Positions 10,303-19,532 of a stretch of DNA of 64,000 bases are shown here, piece after piece; positions within the stretch are counted from its first letter, which is position 1; every line of letters begins with the position of its first letter. Origin of the DNA: Proteus columbae (lineage in GTDB: Bacteria; Pseudomonadota; Gammaproteobacteria; Enterobacterales; Enterobacteriaceae); NCBI RefSeq assembly GCF_002777965.1, contig NZ_NGVR01000014.1, forward strand, positions 23,302-87,301, read 5' to 3'. A model generated the notes under the pieces. It saw only the letters and a list, made by a program, of their open reading frames with translations. It searched no databases and had not been told where the DNA came from. A program made the position numbers and the translations under genes.

Positions 10303-11556
10303 TTAGCTACGAATTGTATTATCGCCGTAACCAATCCATTTATAGGTCGTTAAGGCATCTAATCCCATTGGACCTCTAGCATGTAATTTCTGTGTACTAA
10401 CAGCAACCTCAGCACCTAAACCGAATTGTCCACCATCAGTAAAACGTGTACTTGCATTAACATATACCGCAGCAGAATCAACTTGGCGAACAAAGCGATC
10501 AGCATTAGAAATAGATTGCGTTAAAATAGCGTCAGAGTGTGCAGTACCATAATGGCGAATATGGCTAATTGCCTCAGTTAACCCACTCACTACTTCTACG
10601 TTTAAATCAAGTGATAACCATTCATCGCAATAATCTGCATCTTTCACATCAACAACAGTAGCTCCACCTTTTTTCAGCCCTATTAATGCCTTTTCACTTG
10701 AATGCAAAGTCACCTTTTGAGCAGCCATCGCATCACTTAACTGTGGCAAAAATAGATCTGCAATCTTTTCGTGTACTAAGAGCGTTTCTAAAGAGTTACA
10801 CGCGCTTGGACGTTGTACTTTTGCATTTACAATAACTGTTAATGCTTTTTCTAAATCCGCACTTTCATCAACAAAAGTATGACAAACGCCGATACCACCG
10901 GTGATCACAGGAATGGTTGATTGTTCACGGCAAAGTTTATGCAATCCCGCGCCACCTCGTGGAATAAGCATATCAATATACTCATCCATTTTTAGCATTT
11001 TAGCGACTAACTCACGATCAGGCTTATCAATTGCCTGAATAGCACCAGCAGGAATACCACATTTTTCTAATGCTTGTTGAATAACAGCAACAACCGCTTG
11101 ATTAGTATGATGGGTTTCTTTTCCACCACGAAGAATAGCCGCATTACCTGTTTTCAAGCATAAAGAAGCTACATCAATTGTGACATTAGGGCGAGCTTCA
11201 TAAATAACACCCACAACGCCCAACGGCACACGACGACGCTCTAAACGTAAACCGCTATCTAACATGCGTCCATCAATAACTTGACCCACAGGATCTTCTA
11301 AACGGCACACTTGTCGTACATCATCTGCAATTGCTTTTAAACGTGCAGAATTTAGTAATAAACGATCAAGCATAGCGGCGTTAATGTTGGATCCGCGAGC
11401 CGCTTGCATATCTTTTTCATTTGCTGCAAGAATTGAAGCTTCTTGTTGTTCTAATAAATCAGCCATAACTAATAATGCCTGATTTTTTTGCTCTGTTGAT
11501 AGTTGAGCTAAATGCCAAGATGCCTCTCTTGCAGATTTACCCATTTGTTCTAACAT
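10303..11556 (-). CDS. proA: Glutamate-5-semialdehyde dehydrogenase (gamma-glutamyl phosphate reductase)
   Basis: NADPH-dependent reduction of gamma-glutamyl phosphate to glutamate-5-semialdehyde, the second step of proline synthesis. The 417-residue length equals E. coli ProA. The aldehyde dehydrogenase fold is shown by [23 protein letters not shown], the catalytic Cys in [11 protein letters not shown] near residue 255, and the C-terminal [13 protein letters not shown]. It follows proB by 11 bp in the same operon, so the labile phosphate intermediate can pass between partners. Confidence 0.97.
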   Translation of the reverse strand: MLEQMGKSAREASWHLAQLSTEQKNQALLVMADLLEQQEASILAANEKDMQAARGSNINAAMLDRLLLNSARLKAIADDVRQVCRLEDPVGQVIDGRMLDSGLRLERRRVPLGVVGVIYEARPNVTIDVASLCLKTGNAAILRGGKETHHTNQAVVAVIQQALEKCGIPAGAIQAIDKPDRELVAKMLKMDEYIDMLIPRGGAGLHKLCREQSTIPVITGGIGVCHTFVDESADLEKALTVIVNAKVQRPSACNSLETLLVHEKIADLFLPQLSDAMAAQKVTLHSSEKALIGLKKGGATVVDVKDADYCDEWLSLDLNVEVVSGLTEAISHIRHYGTAHSDAILTQSISNADRFVRQVDSAAVYVNASTRFTDGGQFGLGAEVAVSTQKLHARGPMGLDALTTYKWIGYGDNTIRS

Positions 11557-11567
11557 CAGAAGGCTCC

Positions 11568-12671
11568 TTAGCTAACAATCATATCATCACGATGCACGGC
11601 AACACTGCCATACTCGTAACCTAAAATTTGACTAATTTCTTGTGAATGGTGTCCTGCAATTAGACGCAGTGCATCACTATTATAGTGTGCAACACCATGA
11701 GCGAGATCTTTACCTTGTAAACTTTGGATACGGATAACACATCCACGAGAGAAATCGCCTTTAATTTCTTTGATACCTTTTGGTAAAAGGGAGCTACCTT
11801 TTTCTTTAATTGCGTTTTCAGCCCCTTCATCAACCACAATTACACCCGCTATTGGCGCACCAAAGATCCACCGCTTACGCGCTTCTAATGGGCTTTGTAA
11901 GCCATGAAATAGCGTTCCAACAGGTTCATCATTGATAACTTTAGCAATAACTTCAGGTTGTACGCCTGCGGCGATGACAACATCAATACCCGCGCGTCCT
12001 GCAACAGTTGCTGCTTGCAGTTTTGTTGCCATACCGCCCGTACCTAAGCCTGATACGCTATCACCTGCCATTTGACGCAACTCATCATTGATATCAAAAA
12101 CCTCAGGGATCAATTTAGCATCTGGATTACTACGAGGATCAGCCGTATAAAGCCCTTCAATATCCGTCAGCAATAACAGTTTATCTGCACCGCCTAAAAT
12201 AGCAGCTAATGCTGATAAATTATCGTTATCACCCACTTTAATTTCCGCGGTAGCAACAGCATCATTTTCATTGATAACGGGGATAATATGGTTATCTAAC
12301 AGTGCATGTAATGTATCACGCGCATTTAAGAAACGTTCTCTATCTTCAATATCAGCACGCGTTAATAGCATTTGGCCAATATGAATACCATAGATGGCAA
12401 ATAACTGTTTCCATACTTGAATTAAAGCACTTTGCCCCACAGCGGCAAGCAACTGTTTTGAAGCAATAGTTGCAGGCAAATCAGGATAATTCAAATACTC
12501 ACGCCCAGCTGCAATTGCACCTGAAGTGACAATTATAATCCGATGCCCTTTTTCGTGTTGTTTAGCACATTGGCGAACCAGCTCAACAATATGAGACTGA
12601 TCCAGACGTCGTGAACCACCAGTAAGTACACTTGTCCCTAATTTAACAACCAGCGTTTGGCTGCTACTCAT
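11568..12671 (-). CDS. proB: Glutamate 5-kinase
   Basis: Phosphorylates glutamate with ATP, the committed and proline-inhibited step of proline synthesis. I choose the fifth-codon ATG at 12671 ([14 protein letters not shown]) because it gives 367 residues, the E. coli length; a longer frame from 12683 exists. The amino acid kinase domain has the substrate loop [11 protein letters not shown] and [18 protein letters not shown] domain follows from about residue 275 ([20 protein letters not shown]). Neither start has a strong ribosome binding site. The phoE porin gene found upstream in E. coli is absent; crl lies there instead. Confidence 0.96.
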   Translation of the reverse strand: MSSSQTLVVKLGTSVLTGGSRRLDQSHIVELVRQCAKQHEKGHRIIIVTSGAIAAGREYLNYPDLPATIASKQLLAAVGQSALIQVWKQLFAIYGIHIGQMLLTRADIEDRERFLNARDTLHALLDNHIIPVINENDAVATAEIKVGDNDNLSALAAILGGADKLLLLTDIEGLYTADPRSNPDAKLIPEVFDINDELRQMAGDSVSGLGTGGMATKLQAATVAGRAGIDVVIAAGVQPEVIAKVINDEPVGTLFHGLQSPLEARKRWIFGAPIAGVIVVDEGAENAIKEKGSSLLPKGIKEIKGDFSRGCVIRIQSLQGKDLAHGVAHYNSDALRLIAGHHSQEISQILGYEYGSVAVHRDDMIVS

Positions 12672-12772
12672 AACATTTACCATTCTTGTTGATTATTTAA
12701 AAAGATAATACACAGTTTTATCAGGAGAGAAGCGTTATGCCAACTGACATAACGCAAAATCTATGAAAAGTT

Positions 12773-12793
12773 GCCCTAACACAAAATTAGGGC
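12773..12793 (-). terminator. Short hairpin over the crl stop codon
   Basis: GCCCTAA (12793-12787 on the minus strand, containing the crl TAA stop) pairs with TTAGGGC (12779-12773), followed by AACTTTTC. A second inverted repeat (GCGTTATG/CATAACGC, 12732-12755) lies just beyond. Either could terminate crl; neither has an ideal T run. Confidence 0.4.
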
Positions 12794-13188
12794 TGAATGG
12801 GAAGAGGAAATTTGTTCATTTTTTCATCTGGAATGAGTGTCATCTCTAATTCACTCACCGCGAGTTGAAGAAATTCATGAAAACGAATAAGTGTTTCATT
12901 GATTGACTCAACAACATCATTCTTACTTATGTTCTGATGGAGCCAATCACCATTTTTATCGAATAGCCCAATTTGATAATGATAAATGAGCTGTTCATTA
13001 TTACGTTCTAATTCCATCCACCAGCCCCAAAACTCTCGTTTTTCCGGCGCGACTTTTTTATTTACACAAACTGCTAAACAGTCAAAAAAGAACTGGCTCT
13101 CTTGGCATTGTTGCTCTCGGATATATGGGCCGATTTTAGCAAAACGCTTTAATAACTTACCTCGGGTAGGGTTCAAAGATGAAGTCAT
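12787..13188 (-). CDS. crl: Sigma factor-binding protein Crl
   Basis: Binds RpoS (sigma S) and favours its assembly with core RNA polymerase, raising stationary-phase and curli-type gene expression. The 133 residues match Crl along their length: GPYIREQQC, FFFDCLAVCVN and the REFWGWWMELE core are all present, as is FDKNGDW. Its place beside frsA and proB agrees with the frsA-crl-proBA arrangement of E. coli. The start at 13188 matches the family N-terminus approximately. Confidence 0.95.
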   Translation of the reverse strand: MTSSLNPTRGKLLKRFAKIGPYIREQQCQESQFFFDCLAVCVNKKVAPEKREFWGWWMELERNNEQLIYHYQIGLFDKNGDWLHQNISKNDVVESINETLIRFHEFLQLAVSELEMTLIPDEKMNKFPLPIQP

Positions 13189-13259
13189 AAATTCAGTCTC
13201 CTTAGAAACTCTACTGTTATATAATCTAATATAATTAGCAAGTTATTGTTCAAAATTAA

Positions 13260-14510
13260 TTATATTAATTTATCATAGATCCAATCTGCGCTTTTTTGTA
13301 ACGCAAGCTCTAAACCTTCGTAAAGCGGCTTGTCATTAATAGTAAGAATGTCGCCATCCATAGAGGAGCGCGCAATTAGTTGCGAATCCTCTTTAGGGCT
13401 CATTTCATCACCTTTCCAATAAACACCCATCATAGGAACAGGCATACGTCGCCCAATCAACCCTTGGTTTTTCAGGGAATAACTGCTCAATGATAATCGA
13501 AGATTATTCTCATCAATATTCCATAACCCTAAGCGACTTGCTAACACATCAAGGTACATCACAGGAATTTTTTTCTGCAATTCAGCTTGAGTAAAGAAAG
13601 TGTGGATCAAAGGGCCCAAGGCAACAACACCTTTAATCAATTTTGGGTAGATATAAGCTAAACGTACAGCAATATTACCGCCAAAGCGAAAGCCCATCAC
13701 ACCGACACGAGTATGATCAATCCAAGGCACTTCAGAAAGTTGTTTTAGAACTTCACCTTGTAATTGGCATGTATCTTCCGTTAGTTTTTGTTTTACTGAA
13801 TAACCAATTGCAGGCATATCCAGCGTTAGCATTGCAATACCTTTAGGGGAAAGGTAATCACGGAAAAAGCTGACATAATCGCTTTGTAGACCATCTAACC
13901 CGCCACAAAATAACACGGTGGGATAAGGGCCTCTGCAATCTTTAGGTAAATGCAGAAAACCCGTTGTCGTTCCTTTTCCCTCTAATTTAAATGTCAATTT
14001 TTTGACTTCAAAAGAGGAGAATTTCGTCGCATTCTCAAAGGCTTTCATCGACAAAATAACTGCTTGATCCGCTAAGAAATCACCATTAATAAAGGGATAT
14101 GCAGCAATGCTATAAAGATGTGCGGCTTGTAACCAACAATCTGCTGCGGCGTCACCAGACTCTTCTCGTAATGCTTTTTGTTGCCAGATCATCGCTTGAT
14201 GTGACCACTCAAATGACCAACCTCCTTTACGATACCCTACAACAGTATCAATAAATTTATCGTCACTACGAGGGGCATCCTGTATCGCAATTCGACTTAA
14301 CACCTCTTCTATTTCAATAGGAGAAATTCCGCGCCAAATCCAAAGCAAACGTTGAATAGTCCGATACCAATTTTGCTGGCTCGTACCATTAAGCACGGTA
14401 TAGGTATTAATATTCGATTTTGGATGGGTGTACTGAATCAACGTTGAGGTTTCAGCGTGTTTTGCTCGTGGTTTAAATAAAGTTTCAGAAAGATTCGTAT
14501 TGTTTGCCAT
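13260..14510 (-). CDS. frsA: Esterase-like protein FrsA (YafA)
   Basis: Alpha/beta-hydrolase-fold protein linked to glucose-specific EIIA and to the balance of fermentation and respiration. I choose the ATG at 14510 (MANNTNLSETLFKPR): it has GAAGAG directly upstream, and the longer frame would use a TTG. This gives 416 residues, near the E. coli length. The nucleophile elbow reads GFRFGGN near residue 264, with Arg in place of the usual Ser, as in E. coli FrsA. The sequence therefore does not predict a classical serine esterase, and the biochemical activity of the family is disputed. Confidence 0.93.
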   Translation of the reverse strand: MANNTNLSETLFKPRAKHAETSTLIQYTHPKSNINTYTVLNGTSQQNWYRTIQRLLWIWRGISPIEIEEVLSRIAIQDAPRSDDKFIDTVVGYRKGGWSFEWSHQAMIWQQKALREESGDAAADCWLQAAHLYSIAAYPFINGDFLADQAVILSMKAFENATKFSSFEVKKLTFKLEGKGTTTGFLHLPKDCRGPYPTVLFCGGLDGLQSDYVSFFRDYLSPKGIAMLTLDMPAIGYSVKQKLTEDTCQLQGEVLKQLSEVPWIDHTRVGVMGFRFGGNIAVRLAYIYPKLIKGVVALGPLIHTFFTQAELQKKIPVMYLDVLASRLGLWNIDENNLRLSLSSYSLKNQGLIGRRMPVPMMGVYWKGDEMSPKEDSQLIARSSMDGDILTINDKPLYEGLELALQKSADWIYDKLI

Positions 14511-14651
14511 ATCACTCTTCAAATCAGTGGATATCGTAAAAAGGGGCTTAAAAGTCTGGTTTTATCATAGCATGAAAACGACTTGAACAATGTGTATCAC
14601 GACAAGCAATCGCACGAAGACATCATGAAGAGGGAGATAAAAAAGCTTAAA

Positions 14652-14678
14652 AACAAAAATCCCCGCCTAAGCGAGGAT
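14652..14678 (-). terminator. Intrinsic terminator of gpt
   Basis: Minus-strand stem ATCCTCGC (14678-14671) / GCGGGGAT (14666-14659) with TTAG loop, followed by TTTTTGTTT. It begins about 34 bp after the gpt stop. Confidence 0.85.
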
Positions 14679-14711
14679 CTCAATTAAAACAGCAAACTGA
14701 ATGCTATCAAC

Positions 14712-15173
14712 TTATTTTTGATCGCAAACTGGTGGAATAAAGGCAACACCCATATCCCAAGGCTGTTCAATCCATGTATTTTGCGGAATATCAACCACAA
14801 AATCATCCACTAAAGGACGCCCTTCTGGTTTTGCAAAGATAGTAACAAAATGCGCTTTTGGATACATCTCACGGATAACTTTAGCCGTACCACCAGTATC
14901 GACTAAATCGTCAACAACGATAAAGCCTTCACCATCACCTTCTGCTTTTTTTAAGATTTTGAGGTCACGCTGATGATCATGGTCATAGCTAGAAATACAG
15001 ACTGTATCCACATGACGGATACCTAATTCACGAGCAAGTAATGCAGCAGGGACTAATCCCCCACGGCTGACAGCAATAATGCCTGTCCACTGTTCGACTG
15101 GTAATAAACGTTGCGCCAATTGACGGGCATGTATTTGCAACATATCCCACGTTACAACATATTTTTCGCTCAT
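14712..15173 (-). CDS. gpt: Xanthine-guanine phosphoribosyltransferase
   Basis: Purine salvage enzyme that joins xanthine or guanine to PRPP at the inner face of the membrane. It has 153 residues against 152 in E. coli. The PRPP-binding motif [14 protein letters not shown] lies near residues 83-96. The N-terminal [20 protein letters not shown] and the base-contacting WIEQPWDMG near 133-141 are typical. The gene is divergent from pepD and next to frsA, as in E. coli. Confidence 0.96.
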   Translation of the reverse strand: MSEKYVVTWDMLQIHARQLAQRLLPVEQWTGIIAVSRGGLVPAALLARELGIRHVDTVCISSYDHDHQRDLKILKKAEGDGEGFIVVDDLVDTGGTAKVIREMYPKAHFVTIFAKPEGRPLVDDFVVDIPQNTWIEQPWDMGVAFIPPVCDQK

Positions 15174-15526
15174 AATATTGTGATCCTAGCTACTTAGATT
15201 TCGAGAGAAGCTTTTTTGCGGAAAAAAAGGTTGCGCGAGATTATAGTGATTTGAGCACCTAAAAACCAGAGAAAACGTGAAAACAGGTGAGATTATCCTT
15301 ATTTTTTTCTGTAATGTCTTTTTCTGATTAAAAAATGAACCATATAAAAAATGAATACAAAATAGAGATCTAATTTCTTAGATAGAGATGTGAATAGAAT
15401 GACGCATTCATCAGAAGAAAGTGATATTCTCAACTATATCGGCGTATAACGCTCAGAATAATAAAGCTAACCCTTAAAAAAGCGGTAGGCTATCAATAAC
15501 ACAGATGCTGTTAGAGGAGATCCATC
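15174..15526. other. Divergent gpt-pepD intergenic region
   Basis: Holds the promoters of both genes. For gpt a TATAAT-like -10 is visible on the minus strand near 15240-15245 but without a clear -35. I see no recognisable operator or repeat for pepD in this AT-rich stretch. Confidence 0.5.
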
Positions 15527-16984
15527 GTGTCTGAACTATCTACTCTATCCCCACAACCACTATGGGATATTTTTGCAAAAATTTGTTCGATTCCACATCC
15601 ATCACATCATGAAGAAGCCTTAGCTTCCCATATTCTTTCTTGGGCAAGTGAAAAAGGTCTTTTTGTACAGCGCGATGCAGTTGGCAATATTTTAATTCGT
15701 AAACCAGCAACCAAAGGCATGGAAGATCGTAAAGCCGTTGTTTTACAAGCACACTTAGATATGGTGCCACAAAAAAACAACGATACTGTTCACGACTTCA
15801 CTAAAGATCCGATTCAACCTTACATTGACGGCGAATGGATCAAAGCGAAAGGCACAACACTAGGTGCTGATAATGGCGTAGGTATGGCATCTGCATTGGC
15901 TGTTTTAGCTGACGACACCGTTAAGCACGGCCCATTAGAAGTACTGCTAACTATGACTGAAGAAACAGGCATGGATGGTGCGTTTGGTTTACAACCAGGT
16001 TGGTTACAAGCTGATATTCTTATCAACACAGACTCTGAAGAAGAAGGCGAAATCTACATGGGTTGTGCGGGTGGTATTGATGTTAAAACCACAGTAAGCC
16101 TTTCTTACGATGCAATCCCAGCTGGCCACGTTGTTAAACAACTGGTTCTAAAAGGATTAAATGGTGGTCACTCTGGTGGTGATATCCATTTGGGTTTAGG
16201 TAACGCCAATAAATTATTAGCGCGTTTCTTAGCGGGTCATGCAGAAGAATTATCACTGAAATTAATTGATTTCCACGGTGGTACACTGCGTAATGCTATT
16301 CCTCGTGAAGCAAACATTGTTTTTGCAATTCCAGCGGATAAAGCAAGCCAACTAGATGCAGTAAAAGCAAAATTTGAAGCGCTGTTAAAAACTGAATTAG
16401 CTATTGCTGAAAAAAATCTGAAAGTTGAATTAGTTGATACAACAACAGATAAAAAAGTTTTCACAACAGATTGCCAAGAACGCTTAATCAATCTACTTAA
16501 TGCAATGCCAAATGGCGTTATTCGTATGAGTGACGACGTTGAAGGTGTTGTTGAAACTTCATTAAACGTAGGTGTTGTTAGCATTGTTGACGATAAAGTA
16601 GAGATCCTATGCTTAATTCGTTCTCTGATTGATAGCGGTAAAACTTATGTTGTTAGCATGCTGACAGCATTAGCAAAACTGGCTAAAGCAGATATCGAAA
16701 CCAAAGGCGGTTACCCTGGTTGGAAACCAGATGCAGGCTCTCCTGTTATGCATTTAGTTCGTGACACTTACCAACAACTGTTTGATAAAGTGCCAAACAT
16801 CATGGTTATCCACGCAGGTCTTGAGTGTGGTCTGTTCAAAAAACCTTACCCAGATATGGACATGGTTTCTATTGGACCAACAATCCGTGGTGCTCACTCA
16901 CCAGACGAACGCGTTCACATTAAGAGCGTCGGTCAATACTGGCAATTATTAACTGCGATTTTAAAAGCAATCCCTGCTAAATAA
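15527..16984 (+). CDS. pepD: Cytosol non-specific dipeptidase (aminoacyl-histidine dipeptidase, peptidase D)
   Basis: M20-family zinc dipeptidase that hydrolyses carnosine-like Xaa-His and other dipeptides. Its 485 residues equal E. coli PepD. Metal ligands are in VLQAHLDMVPQ near residue 80 and GADNGVGMA near 117-125; the general-base Glu is in TMTEETGMDGA near 148. The C-terminal HAGLECG holds the last ligand. Translation starts at GTG (15527), preceded by AGAGGAGA. It is followed by a clear terminator. Confidence 0.97.
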   Translation: MSELSTLSPQPLWDIFAKICSIPHPSHHEEALASHILSWASEKGLFVQRDAVGNILIRKPATKGMEDRKAVVLQAHLDMVPQKNNDTVHDFTKDPIQPYIDGEWIKAKGTTLGADNGVGMASALAVLADDTVKHGPLEVLLTMTEETGMDGAFGLQPGWLQADILINTDSEEEGEIYMGCAGGIDVKTTVSLSYDAIPAGHVVKQLVLKGLNGGHSGGDIHLGLGNANKLLARFLAGHAEELSLKLIDFHGGTLRNAIPREANIVFAIPADKASQLDAVKAKFEALLKTELAIAEKNLKVELVDTTTDKKVFTTDCQERLINLLNAMPNGVIRMSDDVEGVVETSLNVGVVSIVDDKVEILCLIRSLIDSGKTYVVSMLTALAKLAKADIETKGGYPGWKPDAGSPVMHLVRDTYQQLFDKVPNIMVIHAGLECGLFKKPYPDMDMVSIGPTIRGAHSPDERVHIKSVGQYWQLLTAILKAIPAK

Positions 16985-17006
16985 TCTCGCTTTAGTGTTA
17001 ATAATG

Positions 17007-17033
17007 AAACCCGCTTAATTGGCGGGTTTTTTT
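17007..17033 (+). terminator. Intrinsic terminator of pepD
   Basis: Stem AAACCCGC (17007-17014) / GCGGGTTT (17022-17029), 7-nt loop, then a T run. It starts 23 bp after the pepD stop. Confidence 0.9.
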
Positions 17034-17133
17034 GTGGCTAAACCATCACAAAAAATAATTTATCCCTCCCAATTACATCTTATTTACCTTAAAGATCATA
17101 ATTTATTCCTCATATAGCCAATTTCATAATTGC

Positions 17134-17152
17134 TTATTCCATTATGGAATAA
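17134..17152. repeat. Perfect 19-bp inverted repeat upstream of the siderophore receptor
   Basis: TTATTCCAT-T-ATGGAATAA, a 9-1-9 dyad about 30 bp upstream of the Fur box. It has no T tail and does not look like a terminator. It may be a second operator for the receptor gene; the binding protein is unknown. Confidence 0.6.
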
Positions 17153-17182
17153 AAAATAAATCTTAATAAATTAAACTTATAG

Positions 17183-17207
17183 AATGCTAATCATTATCAT
17201 TAGCATT
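17183..17207 (+). promoter_or_regulatory. Fur box controlling the TonB-dependent receptor
   Basis: Perfect inverted repeat AATGCTAAT / ATTAGCATT around CATTATC, giving overlapping Fur hexamers (GATAAT/ATTATC type). It lies about 70 bp upstream of the preferred GTG start. It overlaps an in-frame ATG at 17184, which argues against that ATG as the translation start. Confidence 0.9.
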
Positions 17208-17279
17208 AATATTTTCGGAGTGATATTTTCATGGCTTCTGCATTTAAAGTTAAATAATAAAAAACCAAAGGGTTCTATT

Positions 17280-19442
17280 GTGTCTAATAAAAATTGCGTT
17301 ACTAGCGTTTTTCTCGCCTTACCTCTAAGTTTGCTCTCTGTTCAAATTCATGCAGCAGTCAATAAAAATGTACCTGAAAAGATAATTGTTACGGCATCTC
17401 CATCACAAGATCCTCAAGCACCTGTTTCCGGTTTTGTAGCAACAAAAACATTATCAACAAACAAAACACCCACTGAAATTGAAAAAACACCGCAATCCAT
17501 TAGCGTGATCACCCGTGATCAAATGGACGCTCAAGATGTCAGTTCAGTTTCTCAGGCGTTACGTTATACACCCGGAGTTTTCACAGAATATCGCGGAAGT
17601 TCTAATCGTAATGATGAGGTTTTTATTCGTGGATACAGTTACGCACCACGTTTTCTTGACGGTCTAAGCTATGGAATGGGAGCTTCATCGTCAACTGGCG
17701 CAATTGATCCATGGTTATTAGAGCGTGTTGAAGTTGTTAGAGGGCCTGCATCTGTTCTTTATGGCCAAGTAAACCCAGGTGGCCTTGTTGCAATGACCAG
17801 TAAAAGACCAACTGCATCCCCTATTCGTCACATTCAAGTACGTGCAGGCAATGATAAATTAGCAGAAACCGCTTTTGATTTTGCAGGGGCATTAAGTGAT
17901 GATAATCGTGTGCTTTATCGTCTAAACGGTATTGCAAAAACACAACACACCCAGATAAAAAACTATAAAGAAGAACGTTTTGCACTTGCTCCTGCTATTA
18001 CTTTCTTGCCTAATGAACAAACTCGCTTAACGCTATTAAGCTTTATTCAACAAGAGCCTGAAGCGGGATATCGTAATTTTTTACCTGCCTATGGTACAGT
18101 TAAAAGCACGCCAGCTGGTACTATTCCCTTTAATTTTGATGTCAACAATCCCGATTACCATAAATCATGGCGTCAACAATATGGTATAGGCTATGAATTC
18201 GAACACGAATTTAATGACTCACTAAAAATTGTACAAAATGCTCGATATAGCCATATTAATCAAAAATATAAATATCTTGTATTTGGATCTTTAAGAAAAG
18301 ATAACCCTTATGTCCTTGAACGCCGAGCGCAACAAGAGCAACGCGAAACAGATACTTTAGGTATAGATACTCGTTTACAAGCCGACTTTACTACTGCAAA
18401 ACTTAATCATACTATGATTGCTGGCATTGATTATCAGTGGAGTAAAGATCAAGATAATTTACTCCGTGCTATGGGGCCTGAATACGATCTTGATTGGCGT
18501 GATCCTAATTATCACTATCCAATTGATATGAGCTTACAAAAACCCGCAACCGATCAGCTACAAAAACGTGATCAAATCGGGTTGTATCTACAAGATCAGA
18601 TCCAATGGAAAAATTGGATCTTACTTGCAGGTTTACGCCAAGATTGGGCTCAAGTTAGAACTCATGATTTCTTAGCTAAAAGCTACGATCAGCAAGATGA
18701 TCATAAGTTAACGGGTCGCGCCGGACTTTTATATTCTTTTGATAATGGTATTTCTCCTTATATTAGTTACAGCACCTCGTTTGAACCTAATTTACAAACT
18801 CGCCGCGCACCAGGAAGTGCCCCTTTTGAACCTAGCGAAGGTCGTCAATTAGAAGCTGGTATTAAATACCTCACACCAAATGAACAAACATTGGCAACAC
18901 TCTCTATTTATCAATTACAACAACGCAATGTGACCAACTACAATGCTGAAAAAGCGTATTTTGAACCGGTGGGTGAAATTAGAAGTCGTGGTATTGAAGC
19001 GCAAATTAATAGCCAATTAACTGAAAATATTTCATTTATCAGCAGTTATGCTTATACCGATACCGAAGTAAGAAAAACCATTATTGCAGGAACACAAGGA
19101 AAAGAACTCCCTAGAGTACCTAAGCATATGGCATCACTTTGGGGTCAATATGATGAAACATCTGGGTTATTTAATGGGGCTAAAGCCGGTGTGGGTGTGA
19201 GATATGTGGGTGTATCTCAAGGCGATACCAAAAATACAATCAGTGTACCAGCTGTTACTCTTTATGATGCAATGATTGGATATTCATTAGGTGAGCTATC
19301 ACCTTCTTTAAAAGGTGCTGAAATTCAACTTAATATGAATAATATTGCGAATAAACACTATGTTGCATCTTGTGCTGGTGATACTGCATGCTTTTATGGG
19401 ATCGGCAGAACTATGACAGCAACAATGAATTATCGCTGGTAA
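17280..19442 (+). CDS. TonB-dependent siderophore receptor (FhuA/FpvA-like)
   Basis: Outer-membrane gated barrel for ferric siderophore uptake powered by TonB-ExbBD. I choose the GTG at 17280. AAAGGG lies 7 nt upstream, and the product then starts with a normal signal peptide (basic start, hydrophobic core, cleavage after IHA). The in-frame ATG at 17184 lies inside the Fur operator. The mature protein (720 residues with signal) has a TonB-box-like EKIIVTAS, a plug domain (IEKTPQSISVITRDQMDAQ; VEVVRGPASVLYGQ), a 22-strand-type barrel and a terminal aromatic residue (NYRW). A Cys pair near the C-terminus (SCAGDTACF) resembles FhuA/FoxA-type receptors. The ligand cannot be named from sequence alone. 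No transport genes adjoin it. Confidence 0.9.
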   Translation: MSNKNCVTSVFLALPLSLLSVQIHAAVNKNVPEKIIVTASPSQDPQAPVSGFVATKTLSTNKTPTEIEKTPQSISVITRDQMDAQDVSSVSQALRYTPGVFTEYRGSSNRNDEVFIRGYSYAPRFLDGLSYGMGASSSTGAIDPWLLERVEVVRGPASVLYGQVNPGGLVAMTSKRPTASPIRHIQVRAGNDKLAETAFDFAGALSDDNRVLYRLNGIAKTQHTQIKNYKEERFALAPAITFLPNEQTRLTLLSFIQQEPEAGYRNFLPAYGTVKSTPAGTIPFNFDVNNPDYHKSWRQQYGIGYEFEHEFNDSLKIVQNARYSHINQKYKYLVFGSLRKDNPYVLERRAQQEQRETDTLGIDTRLQADFTTAKLNHTMIAGIDYQWSKDQDNLLRAMGPEYDLDWRDPNYHYPIDMSLQKPATDQLQKRDQIGLYLQDQIQWKNWILLAGLRQDWAQVRTHDFLAKSYDQQDDHKLTGRAGLLYSFDNGISPYISYSTSFEPNLQTRRAPGSAPFEPSEGRQLEAGIKYLTPNEQTLATLSIYQLQQRNVTNYNAEKAYFEPVGEIRSRGIEAQINSQLTENISFISSYAYTDTEVRKTIIAGTQGKELPRVPKHMASLWGQYDETSGLFNGAKAGVGVRYVGVSQGDTKNTISVPAVTLYDAMIGYSLGELSPSLKGAEIQLNMNNIANKHYVASCAGDTACFYGIGRTMTATMNYRW

Positions 19443-19490
19443 TACCATATAGATTAACTAAATAAATTAACTACATAAATTAACTGCATT

Positions 19491-19527
19491 AACCATAGCC
19501 TGCCTGTTGATCGGCTATGGTTTTTTT
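19491..19527 (+). terminator. Intrinsic terminator after the siderophore receptor
   Basis: Perfect 10-bp stem AACCATAGCC (19491-19500) / GGCTATGGTT (19513-19522) with a 12-nt loop and a run of seven T. It separates the receptor from convergent dinB. Confidence 0.9.
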
Positions 19528-19532
19528 AATTT

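Noticed and set aside
12732..12755. GCGTTATG/CATAACGC dyad as the main terminator of crl
   Set aside because: No T run follows on the minus strand; noted only beside the other hairpin.
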